Source: Rhizobium anhuiense (GTDB taxonomy: Bacteria > Pseudomonadota > Alphaproteobacteria > Rhizobiales > Rhizobiaceae). Taken from it: a stretch of 64,000 nt of DNA. Every line of letters begins with the position of its first letter. Within the stretch, counting starts at the first letter, position 1. Where the stretch lies: contig NZ_ML133537.1 of assembly GCF_003985145.1 (NCBI RefSeq), positions 1-64,000 on the forward strand, read 5' to 3'. The notes under the pieces are model-generated. The model was not told where the DNA came from. It saw only the letters and a list, made by a program, of their open reading frames with translations, and ran no database searches. Positions 15,937-26,194 of this stretch are shown here, piece by piece. The position numbers and the translations under genes are program-made.

Positions 15937-16005
15937 TCGAACCTCCACACCCTTTCGGGTACCAGCACCTGAAGCTGGCGCGTCTACCAATTCCGCCATC
16001 TGGGC
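15919..16005 (-). tRNA. tRNA-Leu (anticodon CAG)
   Basis: An 87-base tRNA including encoded CCA. Acceptor stem GCCCAGA/TCTGGGC closes it, the anticodon arm is CCAGC-TTCAGGT-GCTGG with CAG at the anticodon, a long variable arm (TACCCGAAAGGGTG) marks a class II tRNA, and the T-arm reads GGTTCGAGTCC. It decodes CUG leucine codons, common in this GC-rich genome, and serves as the integration target of the adjacent element. Confidence 0.97.
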
Positions 16006-16173
16006 GACGGAGAGCGATGTAAGGGGGCGGCTCCTGACTGTCAACTGGGTTTTTGAAGTTTTCCTGACAGTTGGCGAAAAAGCAGCCGATCACATGCGGG
16101 AGAGAGCCGCAGGATAGGCATAGCGCTCCGGTTGGTACGCCCTATATAAAGGAAATACCGAAAGGATTGCATC

Positions 16174-16587
16174 ATGGCCGTTTCTCGCACGCTTCTGCTC
16201 GCCGGTCTTTTGGCTGTTCTCGCACCCGCCATCGCCGGGGCCGATTCGCTGAAGCTGGGCAAGCCCGGGGTCGGTCCGCTCAACACCGGCTCCACGCTTT
16301 GCGATTTTCGCGGCTGCTTCGGTTTCGGGCCGCAGCAATGGCATCGTCCGGCCTATGTCCAGCCGAATTACCGGCCGAGGGGCGCGGGGCCGACCTACTA
16401 CCTGCCGGGCGCTGCCGGACGGCCGCAACTGACCTATGATCCGCCGCCGGTGCGCCGCGTGCAGCCGAAGGATCCGAACAAGCATATCGCCTGGTGCACC
16501 AACGAATACCGCTCCTACAATCCGAGGACGGATCACTTCCTCACCTATGAGGGTGTCTACAGGGTCTGCCGCTCGCCTTTTCGCTGA
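16174..16587 (+). CDS. BA14K family secreted protein
   Basis: A 137-residue protein with a signal peptide (residues 1-23, AIAGA), a proline/tyrosine-rich middle and a C-terminal BA14K motif: HIAWCTNEYRSYNPRTDHFL, then YEGVYRVC. In Brucella the founder protein is a lectin-like immunoreactive surface protein; rhizobia carry many paralogues of unknown role. Single gene, convergent with the next one. Confidence 0.85.
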   Translation: MAVSRTLLLAGLLAVLAPAIAGADSLKLGKPGVGPLNTGSTLCDFRGCFGFGPQQWHRPAYVQPNYRPRGAGPTYYLPGAAGRPQLTYDPPPVRRVQPKDPNKHIAWCTNEYRSYNPRTDHFLTYEGVYRVCRSPFR

Positions 16588-16615
16588 GGCCGCTCGCGCT
16601 GGCGCCGAGCTCTGC

Positions 16616-16909
16616 TCAGCTTTCGAGCGAGGCTCGGTCGACGTGGCCGAGATCGCGGCCGGGCTCGACGATGTCGCGGACCCGCTGCTTCAGCTCCTTC
16701 GGCCCGGGAAAGCCGCCGTCGCGCTTGCGCTCCCAGATGAGATCGCCGTTGACGCGGATCTCGAAATTGCCGCCGGTGCCGGGGATCAGCGCCACTTCGC
16801 CGAGGCTGTCGGAAAAAGTATACAGCAGCTCTTGCGCCATCCAGCTGGCGCGCAGCAGCCAGTTGCACTGGGTACAGTAGAGGATCGAGACACGGGCTTT
16901 TTCGGTCAT
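16616..16909 (-). CDS. SelT/SelW/SelH-type (Rdx) selenoprotein-like protein, Cys form
   Basis: A 97-residue protein starting MTEKARVSILYCTQCNWLLR with the CxxC redox motif at residues 12-15, then a GGNFEIRVNGDLIW beta segment and a GFPGPKELKQRVRD helix, as in the Rdx thioredoxin-like fold. RBS AGGAAA precedes the ATG at 16909; the longer upstream frame is not needed. Bacterial members use Cys in place of selenocysteine; the partner is unknown. Confidence 0.85.
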   Translation of the reverse strand: MTEKARVSILYCTQCNWLLRASWMAQELLYTFSDSLGEVALIPGTGGNFEIRVNGDLIWERKRDGGFPGPKELKQRVRDIVEPGRDLGHVDRASLES

Positions 16910-17039
16910 GGCGATTTCCTTTCGTTTGACGAGATTTAAGCTCTGTGGTGCGCATGCGCAATCGCCCCTTACACAAGCGTCTTGCGTGCTGCCCGCCGGC
17001 ATGATCTCTTCCCGTCGTCGGCCATATCAGGGAAAGTCC

Positions 17040-17777
17040 ATGCGCGTCGCAGTCATCGAAAACATGAGGAATACCGGCCTCGGCGCGCTTGCCCAGGCCC
17101 TCGACGAGGCGGGCGCTGACATCGAGTGGTTCCGGGTGTGGCAGGATGGCATCCTGCCGCGGGATGTAGTGGGCCATGATGCGCTGGTCGTTCTCGGCGG
17201 CGAGCAGAGCGCGCTGGATGATGAGACACACGCCTATCTGCCGGAGCTCGTTCGGCTTACGCGGCGCTTCGGCGATGCCGGCAAGGCGGTGCTCGGCATC
17301 TGCCTGGGCAGCCAGATCCTCGCCCGCGCCTATGGCGCCGACAATCATCTGGGAACCGCCCGCGAATTCGGCTGGCATAAGATCGGCGTTACCGCCGAGG
17401 GCCGGGCCGATCCGCTGCTGTCTTCGCTGGGCGGCGAGTTCACCATCTTCGAATGGCATGCCGACACGTTTTCCCTGCCCGAGGCGGCGGTCCGTCTTGC
17501 CTCGAGCCCCGTCGCCGAAAACCAGGCGTTCCGCATCGGCCGCGCCGTCTATGGCACCCAGTTCCATTTCGAGGCCAATTCAGCGGTCGTCGAACAATGG
17601 AAGGCTGAATTCCCCGAGACGATCGCGCGCATCGCCCCCGGCTGGCTGGAGAGCCACGCCGAACTGGCGGCAAGACATGGGCGTGCAGCCGATGCCGCCG
17701 GCCTTGCCATTGCGCGGGCCTGGGTCAGCCTGATCGAACGGCAAGAGGTCGAAATTCTGTCGCAGGCTTCGGCGTGA
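17040..17777 (+). CDS. Class I glutamine amidotransferase-like protein
   Basis: A 245-residue stand-alone GATase-1 domain. Nucleophile Cys88 sits in VLGICLGSQ, and the His/Glu of the triad in QFHFEAN near residue 178. The oxyanion strand LVVLGGEQS is also clear. Such single-domain proteins resemble GMP-synthase glutaminase relatives (GuaA-like paralogues, PuuD-like hydrolases). ATG at 17040 has GGAAAG just upstream. It precedes an acetyltransferase gene by 12 bp, likely one transcript. Confidence 0.85.
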   Translation: MRVAVIENMRNTGLGALAQALDEAGADIEWFRVWQDGILPRDVVGHDALVVLGGEQSALDDETHAYLPELVRLTRRFGDAGKAVLGICLGSQILARAYGADNHLGTAREFGWHKIGVTAEGRADPLLSSLGGEFTIFEWHADTFSLPEAAVRLASSPVAENQAFRIGRAVYGTQFHFEANSAVVEQWKAEFPETIARIAPGWLESHAELAARHGRAADAAGLAIARAWVSLIERQEVEILSQASA

Positions 17778-17789
17778 GGGAGTGATGTC

Positions 17790-18338
17790 ATGCCGGCGAG
17801 CGAACGCGAGAAAATGGCGGCAGGTGAATGGTATTGCTGCCTCGATGACGAGCTCGATCATTTGCGCCGGCAGGCGCGCTTGGCCGTCCACGCACACAAT
17901 ACAATGCCGCCGGATGAGCGCGGCGCGATGGCGCCGGCCCTGAGGGCGCTGTTTGCGCAGGCAGCATCGGATGTCTTCATCGAAGCGCCGTTTCACTGCT
18001 CCTACGGCATCAACATCACCCTCGGCGAGCGCGTCTATTTCAATGCCGGCTGCACCATTCTCGATTCCGGCCGGGTGACGATCGGCGATCGCAGCATGTT
18101 CGGCCCCGGCGTGCAGATCTACTGCGCCGAGCACCACAAGGATGCCGCGCTTCGCAGCACCGGCATCGAGATCGCCCGGCCGGTCACGATCGGCAACGAA
18201 GTCTGGATCGGGGGAAGCGCCATCATCCTCGGCGGCATCACGATCGGCGAGGGCGCGATCGTCGGCGCCGGCGCGGTGGTGACCAGGGATGTGCCGGCCG
18301 GCGCCACCGTGGTCGGCAACCCGGCCCGCATCCGGTAG
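17790..18338 (+). CDS. Maltose/nodulation O-acetyltransferase family (Maa/NodL/LacA)
   Basis: A 182-residue left-handed beta-helix enzyme. N-terminal Mac domain (REKMAAGEWYCCLDDEL), then hexapeptide repeats, including FNAGCTILDSGRVTIGDRSM and IGNEVWIGGSAIILGGITIG, with catalytic His in the AEHHKD region. It acetylates a sugar from acetyl-CoA. NodL acetylates Nod factor, but there is no nod gene nearby, so a housekeeping sugar acetyltransferase is more likely. Co-directional with and close to the amidotransferase gene. Confidence 0.85.
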   Translation: MPASEREKMAAGEWYCCLDDELDHLRRQARLAVHAHNTMPPDERGAMAPALRALFAQAASDVFIEAPFHCSYGINITLGERVYFNAGCTILDSGRVTIGDRSMFGPGVQIYCAEHHKDAALRSTGIEIARPVTIGNEVWIGGSAIILGGITIGEGAIVGAGAVVTRDVPAGATVVGNPARIR

Positions 18339-18392
18339 TTCGGACGATGCAACATTAACTATCCCTAACGGCCGACAGAATTCATTCTCCGG

Positions 18393-18869
18393 CTACAGAC
18401 CATCGCTGGCCCGTTCGTCGTAGCGTTGCCGCGCGGCGATAATGCCGGCCTGGTTCTGCTCGGTCCACAGCACCAGCGAACGGATCGTCTCGTGCAGGGT
18501 GCAGCCGAGCGGCGTCAACGCATAATCGACCTTCGGCGGCACGACGGGATAGACGGTGCGCTCGATGATGCCGTCTCGCTCCAGGTGCCTGAGCGTCGTC
18601 GTCAGCATGCGCTGGCTGATGCCGTCGATATTCCTCTTCAATTCAGTGAAGCGAAGCGTGCGTTTTTCGAGCAACGCAATGACGAGCAGCGACCACTTGT
18701 CGGCGATCCGGTCGAGGATCTGCCGGACCTCGCACTCCTCGCGCGCATCCCATTGCAGGACGTCGTAGTCCTTGCCGGGCAGGACGCTATCGTCCTTGCC
18801 GGGCAGGACGTTGTCGTCCTGGCCGGTGCTGCAAATGTCACTCGGTGAGTTTGAAGTGCCTTCTTCCAT
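18393..18869 (-). CDS. HxlR-family transcriptional regulator
   Basis: A 158-residue protein whose residues 45-150 form an HxlR winged helix: CEVRQILDRIADKWSLLVI, FTELKRNIDGISQRMLT, LRHLERDGIIERTVY. The N-terminal extension carries three imperfect copies of an 8-residue unit (GQDDNVLP, GKDDSVLP, GKDYDVLQ) encoded by a 24-bp tandem repeat, unusual for this family. It is divergent from an MFS exporter gene, which it probably represses. Confidence 0.85.
   Translation of the reverse strand: MEEGTSNSPSDICSTGQDDNVLPGKDDSVLPGKDYDVLQWDAREECEVRQILDRIADKWSLLVIALLEKRTLRFTELKRNIDGISQRMLTTTLRHLERDGIIERTVYPVVPPKVDYALTPLGCTLHETIRSLVLWTEQNQAGIIAARQRYDERASDGL
18768..18834. repeat. 24-bp tandem repeat in the hxlR coding region
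   Basis: The 19-base core GTCCTTGCCGGGCAGGACG occurs at 18768 and 18792, with a degenerate third copy at 18816; period 24, so the frame is kept and eight residues are added per unit. Confidence 0.8.
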
Positions 18870-18914
18870 GGTGCCGGATCATGTCTTACCTAAGCATCGG
18901 TTACAAGAGGGAAC

Positions 18915-18944
18915 CGAGGCATGAAAAGTAACTTTCATGCCTCG
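18915..18944. promoter_or_regulatory. Perfect inverted repeat in the hxlR-MFS intergenic region
   Basis: CGAGGCATGAAA (18915-18926) and TTTCATGCCTCG (18933-18944) are exact inverted copies with spacer AGTAAC. It lies between the divergent starts (18869 and 18984) and is a good candidate for the HxlR operator. Confidence 0.55.
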
Positions 18945-18983
18945 CCCCGTTGTTTCAGCGTGTCAACCGAAGGAACGGATTTC

Positions 18984-20417
18984 ATGTCCAACCCATCTTC
19001 CCCCACCAAGTCGAGTGAAGGCCGCATGAACGCCCGCGTAGCCGGTGCGCTGATCGTGCTCTGCGGCGCGATCTTCCTCGAAGGCATCGATGTCGCCATG
19101 CTCAATATCGCGCTGCCGGCGATCCGCGCCGATCTCGGCCTGTCGACAACGACGCTCAGCGCCGTCGTCAGCGCTTATGTGCTGGGTTATGCCGGCTTCA
19201 TGCTGCTGGGCGGCCGGGCCGCCGATATCTTCGGCAAGAAGCGGGTCTTCCTGACGGCGCTGACGATCTTCCTCGCCTTCTCCGGCCTCGGTGGTTTCGC
19301 GAGCGAGGGCTGGATGCTGCTTGTCGCGCGTTTCGTCACCGGCGCCGCCTCCGCCTTCATGACGCCAGCAGGCCTTGCGCTCATTACCGCCAATTTCCCG
19401 GAGGGGCCGCAGCGCAACAGGGCGGTGATGATCTATGCATCGACGGCCTCGGCCGGCTTCTCGCTCGGCCTCGTCGCCGGTGGCCTGCTTGCTGCCATCG
19501 ACTGGCGCTGGGTATTCTTCGCGCCGGTGGTGCTGGCGGCGATCCTGCTTGCCGTCGGCCCTCGGCTGATCACAGACAGGGATGCGGGAACCGCCCGGGG
19601 AAAATTCGATATATCAGGCGCGATCGCGCTGACCGGCGCCATGCTGCTGGCCGCCTATGGCGTCATCCGGCTCGAGAATCCGGGCGAGGGTACGGAATGG
19701 ACGATCGCCGCCTTTGCAGTGAGCGCGCTGCTCTGGCTTGCCTTCATCCTGATCGAGCGCGGCTCGTCCGCTCCGCTGGTGCGCCTTGGGATCCTGCGTT
19801 CGGCCGCGCTGATCCGCGCCAATCTCGGCGCCCTGCTGTTTACCGGCTCCTTTTTCGGCTTTCAGTTCATCGCCTCGCTTTATCTGCAGGAACTGCTCGG
19901 CTGGACGCCGATGCAGACGAGCCTGGCGCTGATGGCGATCGGCATCGATGCGGTGGTCGCGCCGATCCTGACGCCGCGGCTTGTCGACCGCTTCGGCAAT
20001 GTCCGCGTCATCCTCGCCGGTTTCCTGCTGGCGCTTGCCTGCTATGGGCTGTTCTTGCGCATGGGCTTCGACTGGACCTATGCCGCCATGTTCCCGTCGA
20101 TGCTGCTGCTCGGCCTTGCCTTCGCGCTCGGCTATGGCCCGCTGACCATCGTCGCGACCGACGGCATTGCCGAGGACGAGCACGGGCTTGCCAGCGGGTT
20201 GGTCAATACAGCAACCCAGTTCGGAGCCGCACTCGGGCTTTCCGGCGTCAGCGCGATCGGCGCCTATATGCTGGGTGACGAAGTCTCTCCAGAAGCGCGG
20301 CTGGAATCCCTGCGTGTCGCCCTTCTGGTGCCGCTCGCCGCCGCCGCGCTTGGCGCGCTGGTGATGGCGACGGGCTTGCGCGGCCGTGACGGCTCCCGCC
20401 GCGAAGCCGTCGCTTAA
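18984..20417 (+). CDS. MFS drug exporter, DHA2 (14-TMS) type
   Basis: A 477-residue transporter with about 13-14 membrane segments. It shows DHA2/QacA features: the LNIALPAIRADLGLSTT motif in helix 1, GGRAADIFGKKRVF (motif A) and ARFVTGAASAFMTPAGLALI (motif C-like). The ATG at 18984 has AGGAACGG upstream; the frame's earlier start lies in the operator region. Presumably exports a toxic organic compound by proton antiport, under control of the divergent HxlR regulator. Confidence 0.88.
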   Translation: MSNPSSPTKSSEGRMNARVAGALIVLCGAIFLEGIDVAMLNIALPAIRADLGLSTTTLSAVVSAYVLGYAGFMLLGGRAADIFGKKRVFLTALTIFLAFSGLGGFASEGWMLLVARFVTGAASAFMTPAGLALITANFPEGPQRNRAVMIYASTASAGFSLGLVAGGLLAAIDWRWVFFAPVVLAAILLAVGPRLITDRDAGTARGKFDISGAIALTGAMLLAAYGVIRLENPGEGTEWTIAAFAVSALLWLAFILIERGSSAPLVRLGILRSAALIRANLGALLFTGSFFGFQFIASLYLQELLGWTPMQTSLALMAIGIDAVVAPILTPRLVDRFGNVRVILAGFLLALACYGLFLRMGFDWTYAAMFPSMLLLGLAFALGYGPLTIVATDGIAEDEHGLASGLVNTATQFGAALGLSGVSAIGAYMLGDEVSPEARLESLRVALLVPLAAAALGALVMATGLRGRDGSRREAVA

Positions 20418-20529
20418 GGCGCTCGACAAGGCCACCCATTTCGCGGCGGCCTTGCCGTCCGCAGTGGCCTTGTCATCTCGACAGCGGCGAAAGCTCCGCT
20501 AGATCAAAGGGCAAAACGGGAGGAAAATC

Positions 20530-20982
20530 ATGAGCGAACTGAATCTACCCATGCAAGGCGGCTGCCGTTGCGGCCAGGTGCGGCTGAAGATCAGCGCCCC
20601 GCCGCTGCTGACCATGGCCTGCCATTGCACGGGCTGCCAGAGGATGACCGCGAGCGCCTATTCGCTGAGCGCCGCCATTCCCAGCGAAGGCTTCGAGGTC
20701 ACAAAAGGCGAGCCGGTGATCGGCGGCCTGCACGGCGTTACGAAACATTATTTCTGCCCGCATTGCATGAGCTGGATGTTCACCCGGCCGGAAGGCATGG
20801 ACTGGTTCGTCAATCTGCGCGCAACCATGCTCGACGACCCAAGCTGGTTCACGCCCTTCATCGAGACATGGACAAGCGAGAAGCTGTCCTTCGCCGAGAC
20901 CGGCGCGGTGCACAGCTACGCGGCGCTGCCGGAGATGAACGCCTATGAGGGGCTGGTGAAGGAATATATGGGCAGGGGGTGA
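20530..20982 (+). CDS. GFA/CENP-V family protein (glutathione-dependent formaldehyde-activating-like)
   Basis: A 150-residue zinc protein with the GFA cysteine pattern: CRCG (residues 12-15), CHCTGC (about 31-36) and CPHC (about 77-80). The founder Gfa was reported to speed S-hydroxymethylglutathione formation, though that activity is disputed, so function of this member is open. Starts after a GGAGG RBS; convergent with ccdB, whose stop is 4 bp away. Confidence 0.85.
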   Translation: MSELNLPMQGGCRCGQVRLKISAPPLLTMACHCTGCQRMTASAYSLSAAIPSEGFEVTKGEPVIGGLHGVTKHYFCPHCMSWMFTRPEGMDWFVNLRATMLDDPSWFTPFIETWTSEKLSFAETGAVHSYAALPEMNAYEGLVKEYMGRG

Positions 20983-20986
20983 ACGC

Positions 20987-21286
20987 TCAAAAGCCCTGGA
21001 AGAGAAAATCTACGGCGCTGGTGATGGCATCGCTTTTGCCCGATAGATCTGCGACTATTTTTCCTATTTCCGCCGTCGGGATCGATGCCATGCGCTGGGT
21101 GGCCATGACATAGGTTTCACCCTCGATGGCAAAGCGTGGGTTCAGTCGCGAGATCGACCAGCTCAGCTCTTGCACCGGATGCAGCGGGACCATGACTCGC
21201 GAAGGCAGATCGTCAAGCAGATTGGCTTGAAGATCGATGGCCAGGACATTCCCGCTTTTAAGGCGATAGACGTGAAAGCGTGCCAT
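20987..21286 (-). CDS. ccdB: CcdB-family toxin
   Basis: A 99-residue CcdB-like toxin: YRLKSGNVLAIDLQANLLDD, SRVMVPLHPV, LNPRFAIEGETYVMATQRMA and a C-terminal AVDFLFQGF, ending in the short hydrophobic/Gly-Phe tail seen in CcdB proteins. CcdB poisons DNA gyrase. Its ATG overlaps the antitoxin stop (TAATG), so the two are translationally coupled. Confidence 0.88.
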   Translation of the reverse strand: MARFHVYRLKSGNVLAIDLQANLLDDLPSRVMVPLHPVQELSWSISRLNPRFAIEGETYVMATQRMASIPTAEIGKIVADLSGKSDAITSAVDFLFQGF

Positions 21287-21516
21287 TAAAACTGACGGTA
21301 TTTGGCGAATGGCAAGCCGTGCTTTTCAACATATTCGTTTTCCAGCCGGATAGCCTCGGCGTTCTCGATACGCCATAGCCGCTCGCGCTCGGCCTTTATT
21401 GCCTGTGCGATGCCATCTTCCGCCGCCCGAGATATGTTAATCTGGAGTTCGCGCGCCTGGGAGAGGAGACCTTCATCGAGGGACAGGTTTGCTGCTTTTC
21501 TTGGTCGCTGAGCCAC
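21286..21516 (-). CDS. ccdA: CcdA-family antitoxin
   Basis: A 76-residue antitoxin: basic ribbon-helix-helix start (RPRKAANLSLDEGLLSQARE) and an acidic C-terminal toxin-binding part ending LENEYVEKHGLPFAKYRQF, typical of chromosomal CcdA. First gene of the pair, directly downstream of a palindromic operator and close to the lepA stop. Confidence 0.85.
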   Translation of the reverse strand: MAQRPRKAANLSLDEGLLSQARELQINISRAAEDGIAQAIKAERERLWRIENAEAIRLENEYVEKHGLPFAKYRQF

Positions 21517-21530
21517 AGCGATCTCCTCAA

Positions 21531-21559
21531 TTTTATGCGCAGATCATATGCGCATAAAA
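21531..21559. promoter_or_regulatory. ccdAB operator candidate
   Basis: Inverted repeat TTTTATGCGCA (21531-21541) / TGCGCATAAAA (21549-21559), spacer 7, placed 15-43 bp upstream of the ccdA ATG. Such operons are repressed by the CcdA-CcdB complex, so this is a natural site. It also sits just after the lepA stop. Confidence 0.55.
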
Positions 21560-21574
21560 TGTCGTTGAGAAGCG

Positions 21575-23407
<1,833 letters not shown>

Positions 23408-23483
23408 ATAGCAGCGCCGTCCCTTGCCGCAAAGCGGTAATTAGCCCGCTGTTTACGCTATTTTGCAGCTTATCGGACGCGTG

Positions 23484-24185
23484 TCAGACCGGCCACGTCT
23501 CCAGCCGCCAGGCCGAATCCCAGAACATCCATTCATATTGCGAGGCCCGCACGAAGACATCGGTCATCTGGGCACGCTCCACCGGCGATGCGGCGCGGGC
23601 GGCGATGTCGGTCAGCGCGATCACTTCACGGGCGCCGGCGGCAAATTGCGGATCGCCATAGGTGTTGATCCAGGCCTGGAAGGCATTGCCCTCGATAGCA
23701 GGCCGGTTCTTGATCGCTTCGCCAACGTGCCAGTAGATCCAGAAGCAGGGGAGGATGGAGGAAAGCGCAACCGCGTAGGAACTGTGGTAGGCGGTGGCAA
23801 GCAGGAAGTTGGTATAGGCAAAGCCCGCAGGGGAGGGTTCTGCGGCTGAAACATCCGCCGACGTGATGCCGAACTGGGTGAGGAAGCCGGCATGCAGGCC
23901 CTGCTCGACGGTAATGGCCTTCTGCGCCGAACCGAGGAAGCGCAGCACCTGCGCATTGTCGGGCGCCTTGGCCGCAACGATGGCGAGGCATCGCGCATAA
24001 TGCTTCAGGTAGAGCGCGTCCTGCAGGATATAGTGCCGGAAGACCTCCGGGGGCAGCGTGCCGTCCGAAAGGCGCTGCAGCAGCGGCAAGGCCTCGATTT
24101 CAGCCATAACAGGGGCGATCCTGTCCCAGGCGGCAGCTGTGAAGCTTCCCGTCAGGTCCGGGCTCTGCGTGCTGGCGTCCATCAT
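23484..24185 (-). CDS. tenA: TenA-family aminopyrimidine aminohydrolase (thiaminase II)
   Basis: A 233-residue all-helical protein with TenA motifs: FRHYILQDALYLKHYAR, TAYHSSYAVALSSILPCFWI with the catalytic Cys, YWHVGE, and a final SQYEWMFWDSAW with the conserved Glu. The enzyme hydrolyses aminopyrimidine thiamine breakdown products for salvage. No TPP riboswitch was recognisable in the 135-bp upstream region, which it shares with a divergent XRE-cupin regulator that could control it. Confidence 0.9.
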   Translation of the reverse strand: MMDASTQSPDLTGSFTAAAWDRIAPVMAEIEALPLLQRLSDGTLPPEVFRHYILQDALYLKHYARCLAIVAAKAPDNAQVLRFLGSAQKAITVEQGLHAGFLTQFGITSADVSAAEPSPAGFAYTNFLLATAYHSSYAVALSSILPCFWIYWHVGEAIKNRPAIEGNAFQAWINTYGDPQFAAGAREVIALTDIAARAASPVERAQMTDVFVRASQYEWMFWDSAWRLETWPV

Positions 24186-24320
24186 TGTCTCCTATCCTCG
24201 ATTGCGCCGTCATATATCGACGCTGCCGTGGTGAAAGCAAGGCGGGTTTCGCCGCGCGAGGAGACTTGATTCCATCATCGGATAATGTATTTCTCTTATA
24301 GTAGAATCATGGATTGAGAG

Positions 24321-24890
24321 ATGGAACCGGAACTCGAACAGGCGATCGGCATCCGCATCCGCACGCTGCGGCTCAAAAAAGGTCTGACGCTGGATGATCT
24401 TGCCGCGGCCTCCGGCGTCAGCCGCGCGATGATCTCGCGCATCGAGCGGGCGGAGGCGAGCCCGACCGCTTCGCTGCTGGCAAGGATCTGTGCGGCGCTC
24501 GGCCTGTCGCTGTCGGCCTTCTTCGCGGAGGAGGGACAGCAGGCCTCGCCGCTTGTTCGCCGGCAGGAGCAGCAGGTCTGGCGCGACCCGGAGACCGGTT
24601 ATATTAGGCGCTCCATCTCCGCACCCGGCACTGCCTCCGATGTCGATATCGTCGAGGTCGAATTCCCCGCTGGCGCGCGTGTCAGCTTTCCCCCGCATGC
24701 CGCCTCCCACGGCATGACGCAGCATATCTGGCTGTTCGATGGCGAGCTGGAAATGACGGCGGGTGAAACGGTCTACCGGCTGCGGCCGGGCGATTGCCTG
24801 TTCATGCCGGTCGGCGAGGGTCACGTCTTCCACAATCCCGGCAACGCGCCGGCGCGTTATTGCGTCGTGCTCGATCGCGGCGGCCGATAA
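24321..24890 (+). CDS. XRE-cupin transcriptional regulator
   Basis: A 189-residue two-domain regulator: residues 10-65 form an XRE helix-turn-helix (LRLKKGLTLDDLAAASGVSR, MISRIERAEASPTASLLARI), and residues 110-185 a cupin (HIWLFDGELEMTAG, LRPGDCLFMPVGEGHVFHN). The cupin would bind a small-molecule ligand. It is divergent from tenA and 23 bp before a GNAT gene, likely in one transcript with it. Confidence 0.9.
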   Translation: MEPELEQAIGIRIRTLRLKKGLTLDDLAAASGVSRAMISRIERAEASPTASLLARICAALGLSLSAFFAEEGQQASPLVRRQEQQVWRDPETGYIRRSISAPGTASDVDIVEVEFPAGARVSFPPHAASHGMTQHIWLFDGELEMTAGETVYRLRPGDCLFMPVGEGHVFHNPGNAPARYCVVLDRGGR

Positions 24891-24913
24891 CAGCATCTAT
24901 TCAGGAGAGCAGC

Positions 24914-25432
24914 ATGCCCGATATTCGTACCCTTTCCGCCGACGAGGCCCGGGCCGCCGTGCCGGCGCTGTCGCAGGTGCTGGCCGATTGCGTCGCAGGC
25001 GGCGCCTCCGTCGGCTTCATGCAGCCCTATGGGCCTGAAGATGCCGAGCCCTATTGGCGCGATGTCGCCGATGCCGTCGCCTCCGGCGGCAACCTGTTGC
25101 TGGTCGCCGAACTCGACGGCAGGATCGTCGGGACCGTGCAGGTGGGCGCCGCGCAGATGCCGAACCAGCCGCATCGCGGTGATCTGAAGAAGCTGCTGGT
25201 GCATCGCTCGGCCCGCGGCAAGGGCCTCGCCCGGCTGCTGATGGATGCCGCCGAGCGCGAGGCGGCCAAGCGTGGCAAGACCCTGCTCGTCCTCGATACG
25301 GCAACCGGCAGCGATGCCGAGGCGATCTATCCGCGCCTGGGCTGGCAGCGTGTCGGCGTCATTCCCGATTATGCGCTGTGGCCGGAAGGCGGCTTCTGCG
25401 CCACCACCCTGTTCTACAAGCGGCTTGCCTGA
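24914..25432 (+). CDS. GNAT-family N-acetyltransferase
   Basis: A 172-residue acetyltransferase with the acetyl-CoA loop in VHRSARGKGLARLLMDAAE and a C-terminal GWQRVGVIPDYALWPEG motif, close to bacterial GNATs that acylate small amines or antibiotics. The ATG at 24914 is preceded by CAGGAGAG. It follows the XRE-cupin regulator, which may sense its substrate. Substrate unknown. Confidence 0.87.
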   Translation: MPDIRTLSADEARAAVPALSQVLADCVAGGASVGFMQPYGPEDAEPYWRDVADAVASGGNLLLVAELDGRIVGTVQVGAAQMPNQPHRGDLKKLLVHRSARGKGLARLLMDAAEREAAKRGKTLLVLDTATGSDAEAIYPRLGWQRVGVIPDYALWPEGGFCATTLFYKRLA

Positions 25433-25447
25433 TTGCGCCGGCCTCGC

Positions 25448-26059
25448 TCAGGCCGGCCTGGCGAAGACGGGAAGCGCGCCGCCAAGCGTCGCGCCCGCCG
25501 TCCATTGCGCAGCATTCCAGCCGAACTGCCGCGCCGCTTCGATATTTTCGGCCATATCGTCGATGAAGGCGATTTGGCCGGGCGCCACGCCGGCGCGTTC
25601 GGTCGCCAGCCGGAAGAAATCGGGCGAAGGCTTGCTGTGCCCGAGTGCTGCGGAATAGATGATGTCGTCGAAATGCGCGTCCAGGCCGGCCTGCTCCATC
25701 AGATAGCGCGCCCGCCTATGCTCCTGGTTGGTCGCCAGGAAAAGGGTGATGCCGCTTTGCCGGAGGATAGCGAGCTCTTCCAGCAGATTGCGGTCGAGGC
25801 GGGAATCGTTTTCGAACCAATAGTCGATCAGCGTTTCGGCGCTGAGATGCGGCGCGATCTTTGCGAGCACGCCGGTGAGCCTGGGTTCCAGCGCCGCGCG
25901 GCCGACAATGATCTCACGCCAGTGGGTCTGAAAGAATTCCTGCTGCAGCAGGTCGACACGCAGGCCGAGATCGCGCTCCAGATAGGTGAAGTGCGGCAGC
26001 CCGTCGGTCGGTCGACCATGAATGAGCACGCCGTCGACATCGACCATCAGCACTTTCAT
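25448..26059 (-). CDS. HAD-superfamily hydrolase
   Basis: A 203-residue HAD phosphatase-like protein: motif I DVDGVL (nucleophile Asp7, general acid Asp9), motif II FLATNQE, motif III Lys in HSKPSPDFF, motif IV AFIDDMAENIEAA. An alpha-helical cap lies between motifs I and II. Probably a small-molecule phosphatase; substrate not predictable. It converges with the GNAT gene. Confidence 0.88.
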   Translation of the reverse strand: MKVLMVDVDGVLIHGRPTDGLPHFTYLERDLGLRVDLLQQEFFQTHWREIIVGRAALEPRLTGVLAKIAPHLSAETLIDYWFENDSRLDRNLLEELAILRQSGITLFLATNQEHRRARYLMEQAGLDAHFDDIIYSAALGHSKPSPDFFRLATERAGVAPGQIAFIDDMAENIEAARQFGWNAAQWTAGATLGGALPVFARPA

Positions 26060-26194
26060 GCGGAAAATTTCCTCGTTCTCAAAACACCGGCGAAGGTGGC
26101 GTCATATAGCTTGACGATCAAGAGCGCCGTTCCGCTTTTTTGTCGCGGCCGAGCCGTGTAAGTCTCGATTGTCAATCAAGGGGCAGGATCTGAA

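Noticed and set aside
24186..24320. TPP riboswitch in front of tenA
   Set aside because: The THI-box core sequences are not recognisable in the 135-bp region.
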